Below, piece by piece: positions 42,505 through 50,095 of a DNA stretch of 64,000 bases. The first letter of the stretch is position 1. The number at the start of each line of letters is the position of its first letter. The stretch covers positions 48,691 to 112,690 of the forward strand of contig NZ_LFJJ01000002.1 of assembly GCF_001189365.1 (NCBI RefSeq), in the 5' to 3' direction. The position numbers and the translations under genes are program-made. Source of the DNA: Candidatus Burkholderia verschuerenii. GTDB lineage: Bacteria > Pseudomonadota > Gammaproteobacteria > Burkholderiales > Burkholderiaceae. A model generated the notes under the pieces. The model saw nothing but the letters and a program-made list of their open reading frames with translations, ran no database searches and was not told the DNA's origin.

Positions 42505-43734
42505 ATGGTTTCCAGTGTTGCGGGACAAGGTCCAATTCCTGGCGGCGCAACCTCGGCACCGTCCTTTTTCAGTCAGAAACCGATCACAACCCTCGTGGGT
42601 GGAGCACTCCACGTCAACAAGTCAGCACTGTCAGCGCGGGCACAAGCCGCGCCTGGCGTGGCTTCCGACGATGACGGTCTGTTTCTGCGCCTGATCGCCG
42701 CAATCAGGCAGTTCTTAGCCCGCATATGCCGGGCAATCCTCCCCTCCAAGTTCTTCGCGTCATCGACGGCAGACAATAGTCGTCCAGATGGCTTTGCGGT
42801 ATCGCCGCAGGGCAGTCAGGGACCGGTCATGTCCGAGACCGATCAGGAACTCGTGATCGACGGATTGCCAGAATCCAGTCTGGATCGTATCCGGCAGACC
42901 ATCGATGAGATGGTCAACGTGGCGGTCGGCGATACGCTTCCGAACTCTTTGAAGGCGGCCTTGGCGATGCCCGAGCTTGGCCGTCGTCAGGCATTTCGCG
43001 TGCTCTTGCAGCAGAACTTTGGCGACACACGCCAGATGCGGGAGGTTCGCGTTGAGCTTCGCCGTCAGATCGAGGAAATGATCGAGCCGTTTGCCCACGA
43101 ATATGGGATGGACAAGGAAACGGCCCTGACGCTGTTTCGGGCCGATCTCGAGAGTGGTGGGGGTGCAATCGCAGACCGGGTAGATCCCAACAGCGAGATT
43201 CGGGGGCATGTCGCCGAGTTGAAACGGTTGGAGACGGCATTGGCAGCGCTCGCCAAGGCGCGCGGCATGATTTGCACTCGGGCGATGGAAGCCGGAGCTT
43301 ACACGCGCGAGGAACTCGCTGCCGTGGTTGCCGCACAGGGACTCGATACGGAATTCCTCTTCAAGGCGGAAGCGGTCGCCGCGCAGCCGGCAGACGCGAT
43401 GCCCGAAAGTGGCGCATCGGTGGCATCCGCGCCTGCATCGGCAAATGTCGTTTCGATGGCGGATTACCGTCAATCGTCGGATTCGATTGTTCCTGCTGAC
43501 TACACTCCAGGGGAAGGTCAACCTTTGTCGCCTGCTGTTGCGGGGGCGGTGGATCTGCTTGTGGAGCAGGGTGTCATCGAGCGGGAGGCGGTGCAGGAAA
43601 TCGCCCAATCCGTCGTCGTTGACGCTGCGCTGAGCGACGAATCGGAATTTGAATTGGAGGCGGACGCGCATGGGGATGACCTGGGCGACTTCCTCAAGAA
43701 AGACAGGGCTTCCAAGCCCGGCCTGAAACTATGA
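42505..43734 (+). CDS. Unknown 409-aa protein with helical core
   Basis: 409 aa. Gly/Ser/Ala-rich N-terminus, a short hydrophobic amphipathic stretch (FLRLIAAIRQFLARICRAILP, about 59-79), then a helical central domain (LDRIRQTIDEMVNVAVGDTLPNSLK...LRRQIEEMIEPFAHEYGMDKETALTLF) and an acidic, low-complexity C-terminus. No family recognised. It heads a two-gene unit with the HTH gene (ATGA overlap) behind an RCGTAT dyad. The membrane-active-looking segment and the acidic tail could suit a transferred or membrane-bound protein, but this is speculation. Confidence 0.6.
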   Translation: MVSSVAGQGPIPGGATSAPSFFSQKPITTLVGGALHVNKSALSARAQAAPGVASDDDGLFLRLIAAIRQFLARICRAILPSKFFASSTADNSRPDGFAVSPQGSQGPVMSETDQELVIDGLPESSLDRIRQTIDEMVNVAVGDTLPNSLKAALAMPELGRRQAFRVLLQQNFGDTRQMREVRVELRRQIEEMIEPFAHEYGMDKETALTLFRADLESGGGAIADRVDPNSEIRGHVAELKRLETALAALAKARGMICTRAMEAGAYTREELAAVVAAQGLDTEFLFKAEAVAAQPADAMPESGASVASAPASANVVSMADYRQSSDSIVPADYTPGEGQPLSPAVAGAVDLLVEQGVIEREAVQEIAQSVVVDAALSDESEFELEADAHGDDLGDFLKKDRASKPGLKL

Positions 43735-44246
43735 GTCAAAAATTAAAGGAAGGACCGATCCGGTCACTTGATCTCGAAAAGTGGCGGACTAAATACGGCC
43801 TGACCATTAGCGCCGCATGCGAACTGCTCGGTTTGCAGCGCGCGACGTGGGCGGAGCTTCAGAAGAGGCCGGACAAAGAGGTTGAGGACGCAACGGTTTG
43901 TGCGCTTCTCACGCTCTACGAGCGGCATCCCGAAACGATGCCGATTACGCGAGTAATTGATATCAGACAGCGCATGGTCAGCTTGGGCTACGACCCGGAC
44001 AACCCGAAGGACAAGAAAAGCTTCGCGGGGGCAACGGGCCGCGAGGCGGCAGCGGTTTACCGTTGGGTGAATGGGCAAGGAAACGTGAGCAAGCCGGTTG
44101 AGCGCCTGCTGGAGGCATTGGACCGCTTACACACGGAGTCGGGCAAGAAGAAGCGAAACGTGCTCGAAAGCGTAGCGATGGAGGTCGCGGAACGCGCAGG
44201 CGTTCGTGACCCGCTGTCGCGGGGATCGTGGCGTCGTGAGAGCTAA
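43731..44246 (+). CDS. Putative HTH DNA-binding protein with two HTH-like parts
   Basis: 171 aa. The N-terminal half has a Cro-like HTH (WRTKYGLTISAACELLGLQRATWAELQKRPDKEVEDATVCALLTLYERHPETMP) and a second similar part follows (MVSLGYDPDNPKDKKSFAGATGREAAAVYRWVNGQGNVSKPVERLLEALDRL). The tail is basic. It is coupled to the 409-aa gene and is another candidate for the protein that binds the plasmid-wide dyads. Confidence 0.6.
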   Translation: MSQKLKEGPIRSLDLEKWRTKYGLTISAACELLGLQRATWAELQKRPDKEVEDATVCALLTLYERHPETMPITRVIDIRQRMVSLGYDPDNPKDKKSFAGATGREAAAVYRWVNGQGNVSKPVERLLEALDRLHTESGKKKRNVLESVAMEVAERAGVRDPLSRGSWRRES

Positions 44247-44266
44247 AGAAAGTTAGGGGAGGGGTG

Positions 44267-44875
44267 ATGATAAAAACGAAGCGCCCTGGTATCGACGTGA
44301 CTGTGGTGCTCTTCTATAAGCCCGGCAACGTGCCTGCACGCATCAGTGTCCAGGAAATAACATTGCCGTTGTCTCGATCGATACGTGGCTATACGACTGG
44401 CCTGTCGGGGCATCAGCGCCTCGACGGCATGATGTACGCTCGTCAGTTTGCCGATGCAAAGCGACTTGAAATGATCGTCATCGATCTTCTGGTCGGGTTC
44501 ACGCAACCGATCTATCCCAAGGTGCTGCCGCCCGAACTCGTGGCCGAGCATGACGTGCTCAATCTGTTCCGGGTTTCCAAGAGCCTGATTGCCGAGATCG
44601 CCGCGCATTGGAAGAAATGGGTCAAGGAAGACGAAGGGGAATCGGCTGAGAATCAATACGACTGGTCCCGGCCAACCGACTTCGTTGCTCGACGGCCGGA
44701 CCTGTTGCCTCGGCTGCTGAAGTTGAAGCAGTTTTCGCACATCAATGTGGTAACGCATCCCGTGATTACCGCATATAGCGACCGTCCGCTGACGGCAACC
44801 ACATTCCGAGTGGGCTATTCTCACATTGAGCAGGCGTCCGCGCGCTTTCACCCGGATATCGAAGTCGTCCTGTAG
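44267..44875 (+). CDS. Unknown 202-aa protein
   Basis: No signal peptide, membrane helix or known motif. It contains LSRSIRGYTTGLSGHQRLDGMMYARQFADAKRLEMIVIDLLVGF and RWSRP-like basic stretches. ATG 44267 is preceded by AGGGGAGGGG. A terminator follows 22 bp after the stop codon, closing the transcription unit that begins at 42505. Confidence 0.55.
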   Translation: MIKTKRPGIDVTVVLFYKPGNVPARISVQEITLPLSRSIRGYTTGLSGHQRLDGMMYARQFADAKRLEMIVIDLLVGFTQPIYPKVLPPELVAEHDVLNLFRVSKSLIAEIAAHWKKWVKEDEGESAENQYDWSRPTDFVARRPDLLPRLLKLKQFSHINVVTHPVITAYSDRPLTATTFRVGYSHIEQASARFHPDIEVVL

Positions 44876-44897
44876 CGCAGCACAACAGCACTTCCCA

Positions 44898-44936
44898 AAG
44901 CCCCGGCGTCGAGTGATGCGCGGGGCTTTCCTATTT
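44898..44936 (+). terminator. Rho-independent terminator
   Basis: Stem AAAGCCCCG (44898-44906) / CGGGGCTTT (44921-44929) with a 14-base loop that can pair further (GCGTC/GATGC), followed by a broken T-rich run (TTTCCTATTTTT). Confidence 0.8.
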
Positions 44937-45031
44937 TTGGCGTCGGCGCAAAGAAATTTGTAACCGCGTTGCCGGTTTGCCGATGCTGTTGCCATCTCTG
45001 AGTGTGGGCATGGTGCTCACTGGAGATGACG

Positions 45032-45262
45032 ATGAAAAAATTCTGCCTGCTGTGCCCCGGTCTTCGGACCTCTGTTCCCGATGATCTGCTCGATCAGTTG
45101 CGGGTACTTCCCGGCGTGCAACTGAATCGCGTTACGTCGGGGGGGATCGTGAGTGTGTACTTTGATGGGACAGAAGCCCAACTGCACGCGCTCCTGGCCG
45201 CCACGGCGTGGTCCGCATTCTACGTTCGTGTCAGCGAGAGCCGCACATATCGACTGCAATAG
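45032..45262 (+). CDS. Small unknown protein
   Basis: 76 aa, begins KKFCLLCPGLRTSVPDDLLDQLRVLPGVQLN and ends SAFYVRVSESRTYRLQ. GGAG lies 8 bases before ATG 45032. It looks like a small alpha/beta protein of the ACT or ferredoxin-like size, but I cannot name a family. It stands alone between a terminator and the double palindrome at 45320-45370. Confidence 0.45.
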   Translation: MKKFCLLCPGLRTSVPDDLLDQLRVLPGVQLNRVTSGGIVSVYFDGTEAQLHALLAATAWSAFYVRVSESRTYRLQ

Positions 45263-45319
45263 CCGGAGCAGTCGCGCGCGCTCTCAGAACAAAACGGCTC
45301 GATGGCCTCAATAAAGTTG

Positions 45320-45370
45320 TTGATCTATAGATCAAAAATAAGATTGACTTAGATTGATCTATAGATCAAT
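45320..45370. promoter_or_regulatory. Two perfect TTGATCTATAGATCAA palindromes (tandem operators)
   Basis: Identical 16-bp palindromes at 45320-45335 and 45354-45369, the second extended to 18 bp (ATTGATCTATAGATCAAT). Centres are 34 bp apart. TTGACT lies between them at 45345-45350, so a promoter for the gene at 45400 probably lies inside. No copy was seen elsewhere in the window. Confidence 0.75.
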
Positions 45371-45399
45371 AATTGATCGTCCACACTCTGGAGCCAATC

Positions 45400-45729
45400 A
45401 TGTTTCGCACGCGTCATCTGAAATGGGAGATTTGCCAGTGCTGCGCTGGCAACGGTCATGTCGAACATCCGGCCTTCTCGAATGGCATCACATCGAGCGA
45501 GTGGGCGGAAATGTCGTCCGATGAGCAAGACACGTACATGCGTGGCGGCTATGACGTGATGTGTGAGCCGTGCAGCGGTGCTGGCAAGGTGCAGGTGCCG
45601 GATGTGTCGTGCATGGCGTTTGGAGAAAAACGCGAGTACGTGTTGTATCTGCGCGAGCGCGAAGCCGACGCGCGCGCCGCTCGCGAAATCGCGGCTGAAG
45701 TCGCTGCCGAACGCCGGATGGGATGCTGA
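45400..45729 (+). CDS. DnaJ-type zinc-finger-like small protein
   Basis: 109 aa with two CxxCxGxG elements (ICQCCAGNGHVEHP and MCEPCSGAGKVQVP), as in the DnaJ central zinc domain, followed by an Arg/Glu/Ala-rich helix (YLREREADARAAREIAAEVAAERRMG). ATG 45400 has GGAG 7 bases upstream. No J domain is present. Proteins like this are common on plasmids and phages and may bind nucleic acid or protein. It is first in a run of small genes under the double palindrome. Confidence 0.65.
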   Translation: MFRTRHLKWEICQCCAGNGHVEHPAFSNGITSSEWAEMSSDEQDTYMRGGYDVMCEPCSGAGKVQVPDVSCMAFGEKREYVLYLREREADARAAREIAAEVAAERRMGC

Positions 45730-45730
45730 T

Positions 45731-45997
45731 ATGCGTACTCTTCTGCAAGCTGCTGAATTCGGCGCGATTGCGGGCATGTATGCGCGCGAGCGCGCGGCGC
45801 ATCCCTGCACGCGCGCGCTGACTGTCTTTCGCTGGCTTCGCGACGACCAAGGTCTCACGCTCGAACAGTTCGAGTGCGCGACGGAACGCGGCCATTCGTG
45901 GAGCTTTACGGGCACGGCATACGGTGGTGATGATTCGAGCTATATGGGCGAAGGACGCTGTTACTGCGCGTATTGCGGTGCTGATGGCGACGCCTGA
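45731..45997 (+). CDS. Small Cys-containing unknown protein
   Basis: 88 aa, LLQAAEFGAIAGMYARERAAHPCTRALTVFRWLRDDQGLTLEQFECA, ending in GRCYCAYCGADGDA, a likely metal-binding CxCxxC. One base separates it from the upstream stop. Family not recognised. Confidence 0.5.
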   Translation: MRTLLQAAEFGAIAGMYARERAAHPCTRALTVFRWLRDDQGLTLEQFECATERGHSWSFTGTAYGGDDSSYMGEGRCYCAYCGADGDA

Positions 45998-46003
45998 TTG
46001 CAA

Positions 46004-46417
46004 ATGGGAAATCGACATCACGTGACGATGTTTGGGAGGAATGAGCCGATCTGCTGGCCCATTCCTCGCGCGCTTTCTGATGCAGAACGAGAAATCGTGG
46101 CGCTTTATCGCGTGGGTCCAGTGGATCTGTATGGACTCCCAGGCTTTGGCGATCAGACGATGAGAATGTTGATGAAGCGGAAGGCGGTTGGCGTCTTCTC
46201 AGGCGAGAAGCTGGTCGGAGTCGTTCGGCATCGCTTTCCGGGAGACGAGACCGTTGTGTACACGTTGACGGGTGTGAGATTGCCGGTTCTCTTCGGCGCA
46301 GCAGGCGAAGGGTTGCGGGACTACAGCCAGAGCATCATCGCGCTCCATGCGCTGATTGTTGACGATTTGATAGGAGCCAATGAAACAGGCAACGACGTAT
46401 CCAGTTCTGACGCCTGA
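46004..46417 (+). CDS. Unknown 137-aa protein
   Basis: No recognised domain. It contains IPRALSDAEREIVALYRVGPVDLYGLPGFGDQTMRMLMKRKAVGVFSGEKLVGVVRHRF, which could be a small winged-helix-like fold. ATG 46004 follows a TTG six bases upstream; ATG 46028 after GGGAGG-like bases is also possible. It overlaps the next gene by 38 bp. Confidence 0.5.
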   Translation: MGNRHHVTMFGRNEPICWPIPRALSDAEREIVALYRVGPVDLYGLPGFGDQTMRMLMKRKAVGVFSGEKLVGVVRHRFPGDETVVYTLTGVRLPVLFGAAGEGLRDYSQSIIALHALIVDDLIGANETGNDVSSSDA

Positions 46418-46592
46418 CGAGGCCAAAGAGCTTTTGCGGCGCAAGGGATGGTCGAACAAGGCCCTGGCGTTGTGGTGGGGTTTCTCGGAAGAGTACATCA
46501 GCCGCACGATCAACAACGTTGACCGTAAGCGTCGCGACGACGACGCTCTGCGCGGCTTGCCGAAGTGTCCGAAAGCCCTAATTGAAAACTAA
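46380..46592 (+). CDS. Small HTH protein
   Basis: 70 aa with a compact HTH (TPDEAKELLRRKGWSNKALALWWGFSEEYISRTINNVDRKRRDDDALRGLP). AGGAG lies 5 bases before the start. It could regulate the small-gene cluster and bind the tandem palindromes, but no evidence beyond proximity supports this. Confidence 0.6.
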   Translation: MKQATTYPVLTPDEAKELLRRKGWSNKALALWWGFSEEYISRTINNVDRKRRDDDALRGLPKCPKALIEN

Positions 46593-46608
46593 CTGAGCGA
46601 GTAACTTC

Positions 46609-46905
46609 ATGTACGACATTCTGGAAGTGCTGTTTTTTCATCAACCGAACGGCGACAAGCGAGCCGCGCTCGACCGGTTGCAAGACACGTTGCATGGCGA
46701 TTTCGAGGTCGAGGGGCACGAGTTCGTGACCGAGACGCCGCTGGACGAGTCCCGTCAGGTGGTGCGCATCATCGCGTCGGGACAAGAATTCGAATCGGGT
46801 CAGGAGTTCGAGGAACGCGTTCGCGAACTTGCGTCGGAAGATGAATTTCAGTGGCAGCGCATCGGTGCTGTTCCGGTCGGCGAGACCGAAACGGTTCTCT
46901 GCTAA
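46609..46905 (+). CDS. Small acidic protein of unknown function
   Basis: 98 aa, acidic, containing an EFESGQEFEERVRELASEDEFQW repeat-like stretch. It has no signal peptide or motif known to me. A lone iteron follows 17 bp after its stop codon. Confidence 0.45.
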   Translation: MYDILEVLFFHQPNGDKRAALDRLQDTLHGDFEVEGHEFVTETPLDESRQVVRIIASGQEFESGQEFEERVRELASEDEFQWQRIGAVPVGETETVLC

Positions 46906-46922
46906 AAGCGCCGCAGGTCCAA

Positions 46923-46940
46923 GCGCGACCAAATAACCTC
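46923..46940 (+). repeat. Lone iteron, exact copy of the oriV consensus
   Basis: GCGCGACCAAATAACCTC, identical over all 18 bp to the origin iterons, 12.6 kb from the array, in an intergenic space and in the same orientation. Confidence 0.92.
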
Positions 46941-46995
46941 AAACCGATTTGCCGCATGAGTTGGGCAAAAAGACACCACCGAGAGGGGGATTCGC

Positions 46996-47184
46996 ATGGC
47001 CGACAAGACATTCCGCATCAAACTGAAGCGGGTGACCTACGCGGAGGTTGTCGTTGAGGCTGAATCCGCTGCCGCTGCCAGGCAACGGATCGAGGACGAT
47101 GGGCCTCATGACTGGTTCGTGAACAGCGGAATCGGCGGCACCGATACGACGACTATAGTCTCCGTGAAGTTGGAGGCTCGCTGA
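46996..47184 (+). CDS. Small unknown protein
   Basis: 62 aa, ADKTFRIKLKRVTYAEVVVEAESAAAARQRIEDD, a beta-alpha fold similar in look to small DUF proteins that act as dimers. GAGAGGGG lies upstream. Two bases separate it from the next gene. Confidence 0.5.
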   Translation: MADKTFRIKLKRVTYAEVVVEAESAAAARQRIEDDGPHDWFVNSGIGGTDTTTIVSVKLEAR

Positions 47185-47186
47185 AC

Positions 47187-47468
47187 ATGAACGCAGATGA
47201 AAAGAGCTTGCCCCCGCTCTTTCTGGAGGGCAACAAAAACGCGAATCCGGGCAACGGTGGGGGCGTGCGTTGTCTTCGGTGTGGAAAGAGGATCAAGGGC
47301 AAGCCCGTGCAGGTGTTTCAGGATTTTCGCGTCGGAGGGGAGTTTCACGATCTTGGCGGAATCCCCGAGAAGGACAGCATGGGGCCTTACGACGTAGGAC
47401 CGGATTGCGCCGAGGCGTTGAGGGAGCGCGCGCGCTTCTTTCTTCGCAAGGCAGGACTTGAATACTGA
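47187..47468 (+). CDS. Small zinc-ribbon-like protein
   Basis: 93 aa with VRCLRCGKRIKGKP, a CxxC ribbon half, and a later Cys in GPDCAEALRERARF. Likely one metal site. Function not known; a second lone iteron follows 7 bp after the stop codon. Confidence 0.5.
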   Translation: MNADEKSLPPLFLEGNKNANPGNGGGVRCLRCGKRIKGKPVQVFQDFRVGGEFHDLGGIPEKDSMGPYDVGPDCAEALRERARFFLRKAGLEY

Positions 47469-47475
47469 GAGTCAA

Positions 47476-47493
47476 GCGCGACCAAATAACCTC
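47476..47493 (+). repeat. Second lone iteron, exact copy of the oriV consensus
   Basis: GCGCGACCAAATAACCTC, again an 18 of 18 match and the same orientation, 535 bp after the first lone iteron. Confidence 0.92.
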
Positions 47494-47512
47494 AACAAAG
47501 CGGAGCAGATCC

Positions 47513-47581
47513 ATGGCCTTGTTTTCCCATGAGCGCGGCGCGGTGCTCTCGCCGTGCAGCATGTTCCGCTACTACCAGTAA
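47513..47581 (+). pseudogene. Short remnant resembling the start of a DUF1643 protein
   Basis: A 22-codon frame after GGAG encodes HERGAVLSPCSMFRYY before a stop. The LSPC--FRY pattern matches the start of DUF1643 proteins, which are normally about 150 residues. No continuation is evident in any frame. It is either a truncated remnant or a small peptide gene. Confidence 0.35.
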
Positions 47582-47644
47582 CGGCGTCGCTCATACCGTT
47601 TTCGATCGGGGTCTAAGTTGACGCAATTCGCAGAAGGGAAAAAC

Positions 47645-48121
47645 GTGCCGACAGATCAACCGAACATTGAACAAGACCGAGCGGAGTTGGTCGCGCAGAT
47701 TATCGAAATGTGTGACCCGCGTCGTCACGTATCGGGTCTCTCCGATAGGTCGATGCAGAAGATGACGCAGGGCTGCATGGTGGTCACCGGCGCACAGGTC
47801 GGCACAAGAGACCGTGAGCGGCTACTTGGCTATTGCGTGCAGATTCGAAAGGGGCGGGGCCAGTTCGGTTCGGACATGGTGTTCCTGCGCCACACCGATG
47901 GCTCCCTTGTGACGCACGAAAATCAGAGTTTTTTTCTGATGACCGAAGAGCAAGAGTTGCTGGCAAAGCCACTGTTTCGAGAGTTGCCGGAGGACGAGGA
48001 TTATTCACACGGCTACAACTGCTGCAATAAGGTCCGAGAAGTGGGCTTTGTCATTGAGAATTCGGCGTCGGTGCCGACACCGGATACGTCATTTGCGATC
48101 ACAGTTACTCGCATCGCGTGA
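47645..48121 (+). CDS. Unknown 158-aa protein
   Basis: Begins at GTG 47645, preceded by AAGGGA at 5 bases; a TTG at 47618 would add nine residues. Contains QIIEMCDPRRHVSGLSDRSMQKMTQGCMVVTGAQVGTRDRERLLGY and CCNKV. No signal or membrane helix. The beta-rich middle part (GSDMVFLRHTDGSLVTHENQSFFLM) suggests a globular protein. Family not recognised. Confidence 0.5.
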   Translation: MPTDQPNIEQDRAELVAQIIEMCDPRRHVSGLSDRSMQKMTQGCMVVTGAQVGTRDRERLLGYCVQIRKGRGQFGSDMVFLRHTDGSLVTHENQSFFLMTEEQELLAKPLFRELPEDEDYSHGYNCCNKVREVGFVIENSASVPTPDTSFAITVTRIA

Positions 48122-48145
48122 AGCGGCAAAGCGAAAGGAAAAATC

Positions 48146-48454
48146 ATGAGCATTGAAGAACACACCTACGACGAACCCTTCGACATGACGACGCCGGAAG
48201 GGCGCGAAGCCGCTTTCGCCGATGAGGCTCGCCGAGCAAAGACGGCGCTGGCGAACTGCACACCTCTTTACGGCGAGATCAAGAAATCCAGCAAATACTA
48301 CGGGCAGACCAAGCCTGGAGCACTTTTTCCGGTGTGGATTAGCTGTCACGGTGAGTACGCCGTGCAGGGCGGTCCGGGCGGCCAGTACCGCCTCAAGGAT
48401 GTTTGGATCTGGGCGCTTGATGGCGAGAGCAAATTGAAAACCCGTCTGAACTAG
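48146..48454 (+). CDS. Unknown 102-aa protein
   Basis: Contains KSSKYYGQTKPGALFPVWISCHGEYAVQGGPGGQYRLKDVWIWAL, a beta-rich globular core. AAAGGAAA lies before ATG 48146. It converges on the 150-aa minus-strand gene with 15 bp between. No family recognised. Confidence 0.5.
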   Translation: MSIEEHTYDEPFDMTTPEGREAAFADEARRAKTALANCTPLYGEIKKSSKYYGQTKPGALFPVWISCHGEYAVQGGPGGQYRLKDVWIWALDGESKLKTRLN

Positions 48455-48469
48455 CCAGCGGCCGAGGAG

Positions 48470-48922
48470 CTAACGGGTTCTAGCTTTGCTTTCCTTGCGC
48501 CGACGCTGGCCGGCATCCAGCGCGGCGGCCTCAGTGAACAATCTCCATTCGGTGTCGAGGTCCAAAAGCAAGCGCGCTGCGTCGGTTTCGAGCCGGACGC
48601 GGTGTGTGTCCAGCCATGCACGAAGAGCTACTGCGTCAACGCGATCGTCCGCTTTGCGGCCAGGTGTCGCGAAATGTCGCTGTAGGTCGTTATTGGATAT
48701 CGCTCGTCCCCCGAAAAGCTCCCGCAAAACCGTCCGCGTGCTGGTGATGGTGGTATCGGGCGGCGGTGGTTGGAGCGCCTTGGCAAACTCAATCATGGCC
48801 CGCGCTCTCGCGCGACGTTTGATTCCGCTTAGCGTGCCGAGCAGATGCTTGTCCGAGAGATCGACGTATTCGAGCATCGCGCCGACGGCATGCAAGAAAT
48901 CCGTCTTGGTAAAGAAACGCAT
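48470..48922 (-). CDS. Unknown helical protein
   Basis: 150 aa, mostly helical, basic (LDKHLLGTLSGIKRRARARAMIEFAKAL-like start; HRVRLETDAARLLLDLDTEWRLFTEAAALDAGQRRRKES end). It is the only minus-strand gene between 36 and 60 kb. A 30-bp dyad lies directly upstream of its start, suggesting dedicated regulation. A DNA-binding role is possible. Confidence 0.5.
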   Translation of the reverse strand: MRFFTKTDFLHAVGAMLEYVDLSDKHLLGTLSGIKRRARARAMIEFAKALQPPPPDTTITSTRTVLRELFGGRAISNNDLQRHFATPGRKADDRVDAVALRAWLDTHRVRLETDAARLLLDLDTEWRLFTEAAALDAGQRRRKESKARTR

Positions 48923-48932
48923 GCTGGTGTCC

Positions 48933-48962
48933 TGCTGTATGGAGATATATCTTTATACAGCA
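48933..48962. promoter_or_regulatory. 30-bp dyad upstream of the 150-aa minus-strand gene
   Basis: Outer arms TGCTGTAT / ATACAGCA (8 bp, perfect) around an inner palindrome AGATATATCT. It starts 11 bp upstream of the start codon, so it may be an operator overlapping the promoter. Confidence 0.65.
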
Positions 48963-49049
48963 TTCGGTTCCCTGCCGCTTGGGCGATCGCGGTCTTCCTA
49001 ACCAATTTTCTTGACTGACAGGCAAATAATTGCGAATATGGTGTAAATT

Positions 49050-49071
49050 GCGTATCGTTAATGCGATACGG
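49050..49071. promoter_or_regulatory. RCGTAT dyad upstream of the HU-like gene
   Basis: Arms GCGTAT / ATACGG with spacer CGTTAATGCG, 17 bp before the HU-like start codon. Confidence 0.74.
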
Positions 49072-49088
49072 AAAACAGGGAGGTGGCT

Positions 49089-49364
49089 ATGACGAAAGAC
49101 GAAGTGGTTGCCCTGATCGCGGAGCGGACCGGCGCATCAAAGGCTCGGGCCGCGAACGCTCTCGAAGCGGTGATTGATGGCTTGACGGCCAGCATTCGCA
49201 GCAACGGCTACGCGAAGATCCATCGGTTGTGTTCGTTCTCTCTGGTAGAGCGAGCGCCCCGGACAGCGCGCAATCCGCGCACGGGTGAAGTCGTCCCGGT
49301 TCCGGCGCGCAAGGTCGTGAAAATCAAGCCGCTCCAGGCGTTACGCGACGCCGTGGAGCGTTAA
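49089..49364 (+). CDS. HU/IHF-family DNA-bending protein
   Basis: 91 aa. TKDEVVALIAERTGASKARAANALEAVIDGLTASI is the HU helical dimer part and RNPRTGEVVPVPARKVVKIKP the DNA-binding arm with the conserved RNP. The ATG at 49089 has GGGAGG 6 bases upstream. Plasmid HU-like proteins can affect replication, transfer or host gene silencing. It is the first gene of the operon that holds the bactofilin and P-loop ATPase genes. Confidence 0.88.
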   Translation: MTKDEVVALIAERTGASKARAANALEAVIDGLTASIRSNGYAKIHRLCSFSLVERAPRTARNPRTGEVVPVPARKVVKIKPLQALRDAVER

Positions 49365-49388
49365 TCGGGTGGATATCGCAAGGTGAGC

Positions 49389-50087
49389 ATGGAAATGGAA
49401 AACACATTGCCAGGAGACCAAGCCTCGGTTGCGCCGGGCGGCTCGAAGGTCGAGATGACGCCATTGGGCAAGCTAGTCATGGTCCTCGTTGCCATCGGAC
49501 TCGCGTTTGCGGGTTGGACTTACTACCAGGGGCAGGCCAGCGGGGCGCACACAGCCGCGATTGGCGGCCATTCAGTGGCGCAGCCGGTCACGCATGCGGT
49601 ATTGCGACCACCGCAGGTTTCGACTGCCGCTCCTACGGCAGAGCAGGTGTCGCAGGAGCTTTCGAGGGAGCGGCACGAGCGCGCCATTCAGGTGGCTGCT
49701 TGGCGCGCGGTGTCGGAGGCGGGCAGACAGCAGCTTGCGGATTTGACTTCCGCGATGCAGTCGCTCGACGCAAAGGTGGACGCGATCCAGAAGATGCCGA
49801 CGCCGCCGCGTCCCGCGCGGGATGAAATCGCCGAAGGGGCGAAGGCCGTCCACAAGGCGGCCGACGTGGCGAAGGCTACTGCATCGATCGACGTGGCGTC
49901 GCTCCCGATCGAAACAGTGACGGCTCAAGCAATGAACCTGACCGGGTTCGGAAAGGGCGTCGTCGGTATTGGCAACCTGAAGCTTTCGGTTGGGCAATCG
50001 TTGCAACAGGGCGAGACGATCGTGGCGATCGACCCGGAGAGCAGGTCGATTGTCACCAACCGACGCATCATCAACGTTACGAACTGA
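49389..50087 (+). CDS. Bitopic membrane protein with coiled coil, DotG/TraP-like arrangement
   Basis: 232 aa. One transmembrane helix (about 27-46, GKLVMVLVAIGLAFAGWTYY), a periplasmic coiled-coil region (QELSRERHERAIQVAAWRAVSEAGRQQLADLTSAMQSLDAKVDAIQ) and a C-terminal beta domain ending LSVGQSLQQGETIVAIDPESRSIVTNRRIINV. The layout is like the TraP-like protein at 22586. That suggests a transfer-like envelope structure, but the gene lies away from the dot genes. Family otherwise unknown. Confidence 0.6.
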   Translation: MEMENTLPGDQASVAPGGSKVEMTPLGKLVMVLVAIGLAFAGWTYYQGQASGAHTAAIGGHSVAQPVTHAVLRPPQVSTAAPTAEQVSQELSRERHERAIQVAAWRAVSEAGRQQLADLTSAMQSLDAKVDAIQKMPTPPRPARDEIAEGAKAVHKAADVAKATASIDVASLPIETVTAQAMNLTGFGKGVVGIGNLKLSVGQSLQQGETIVAIDPESRSIVTNRRIINVTN

Positions 50088-50095
50088 GGTAGACG

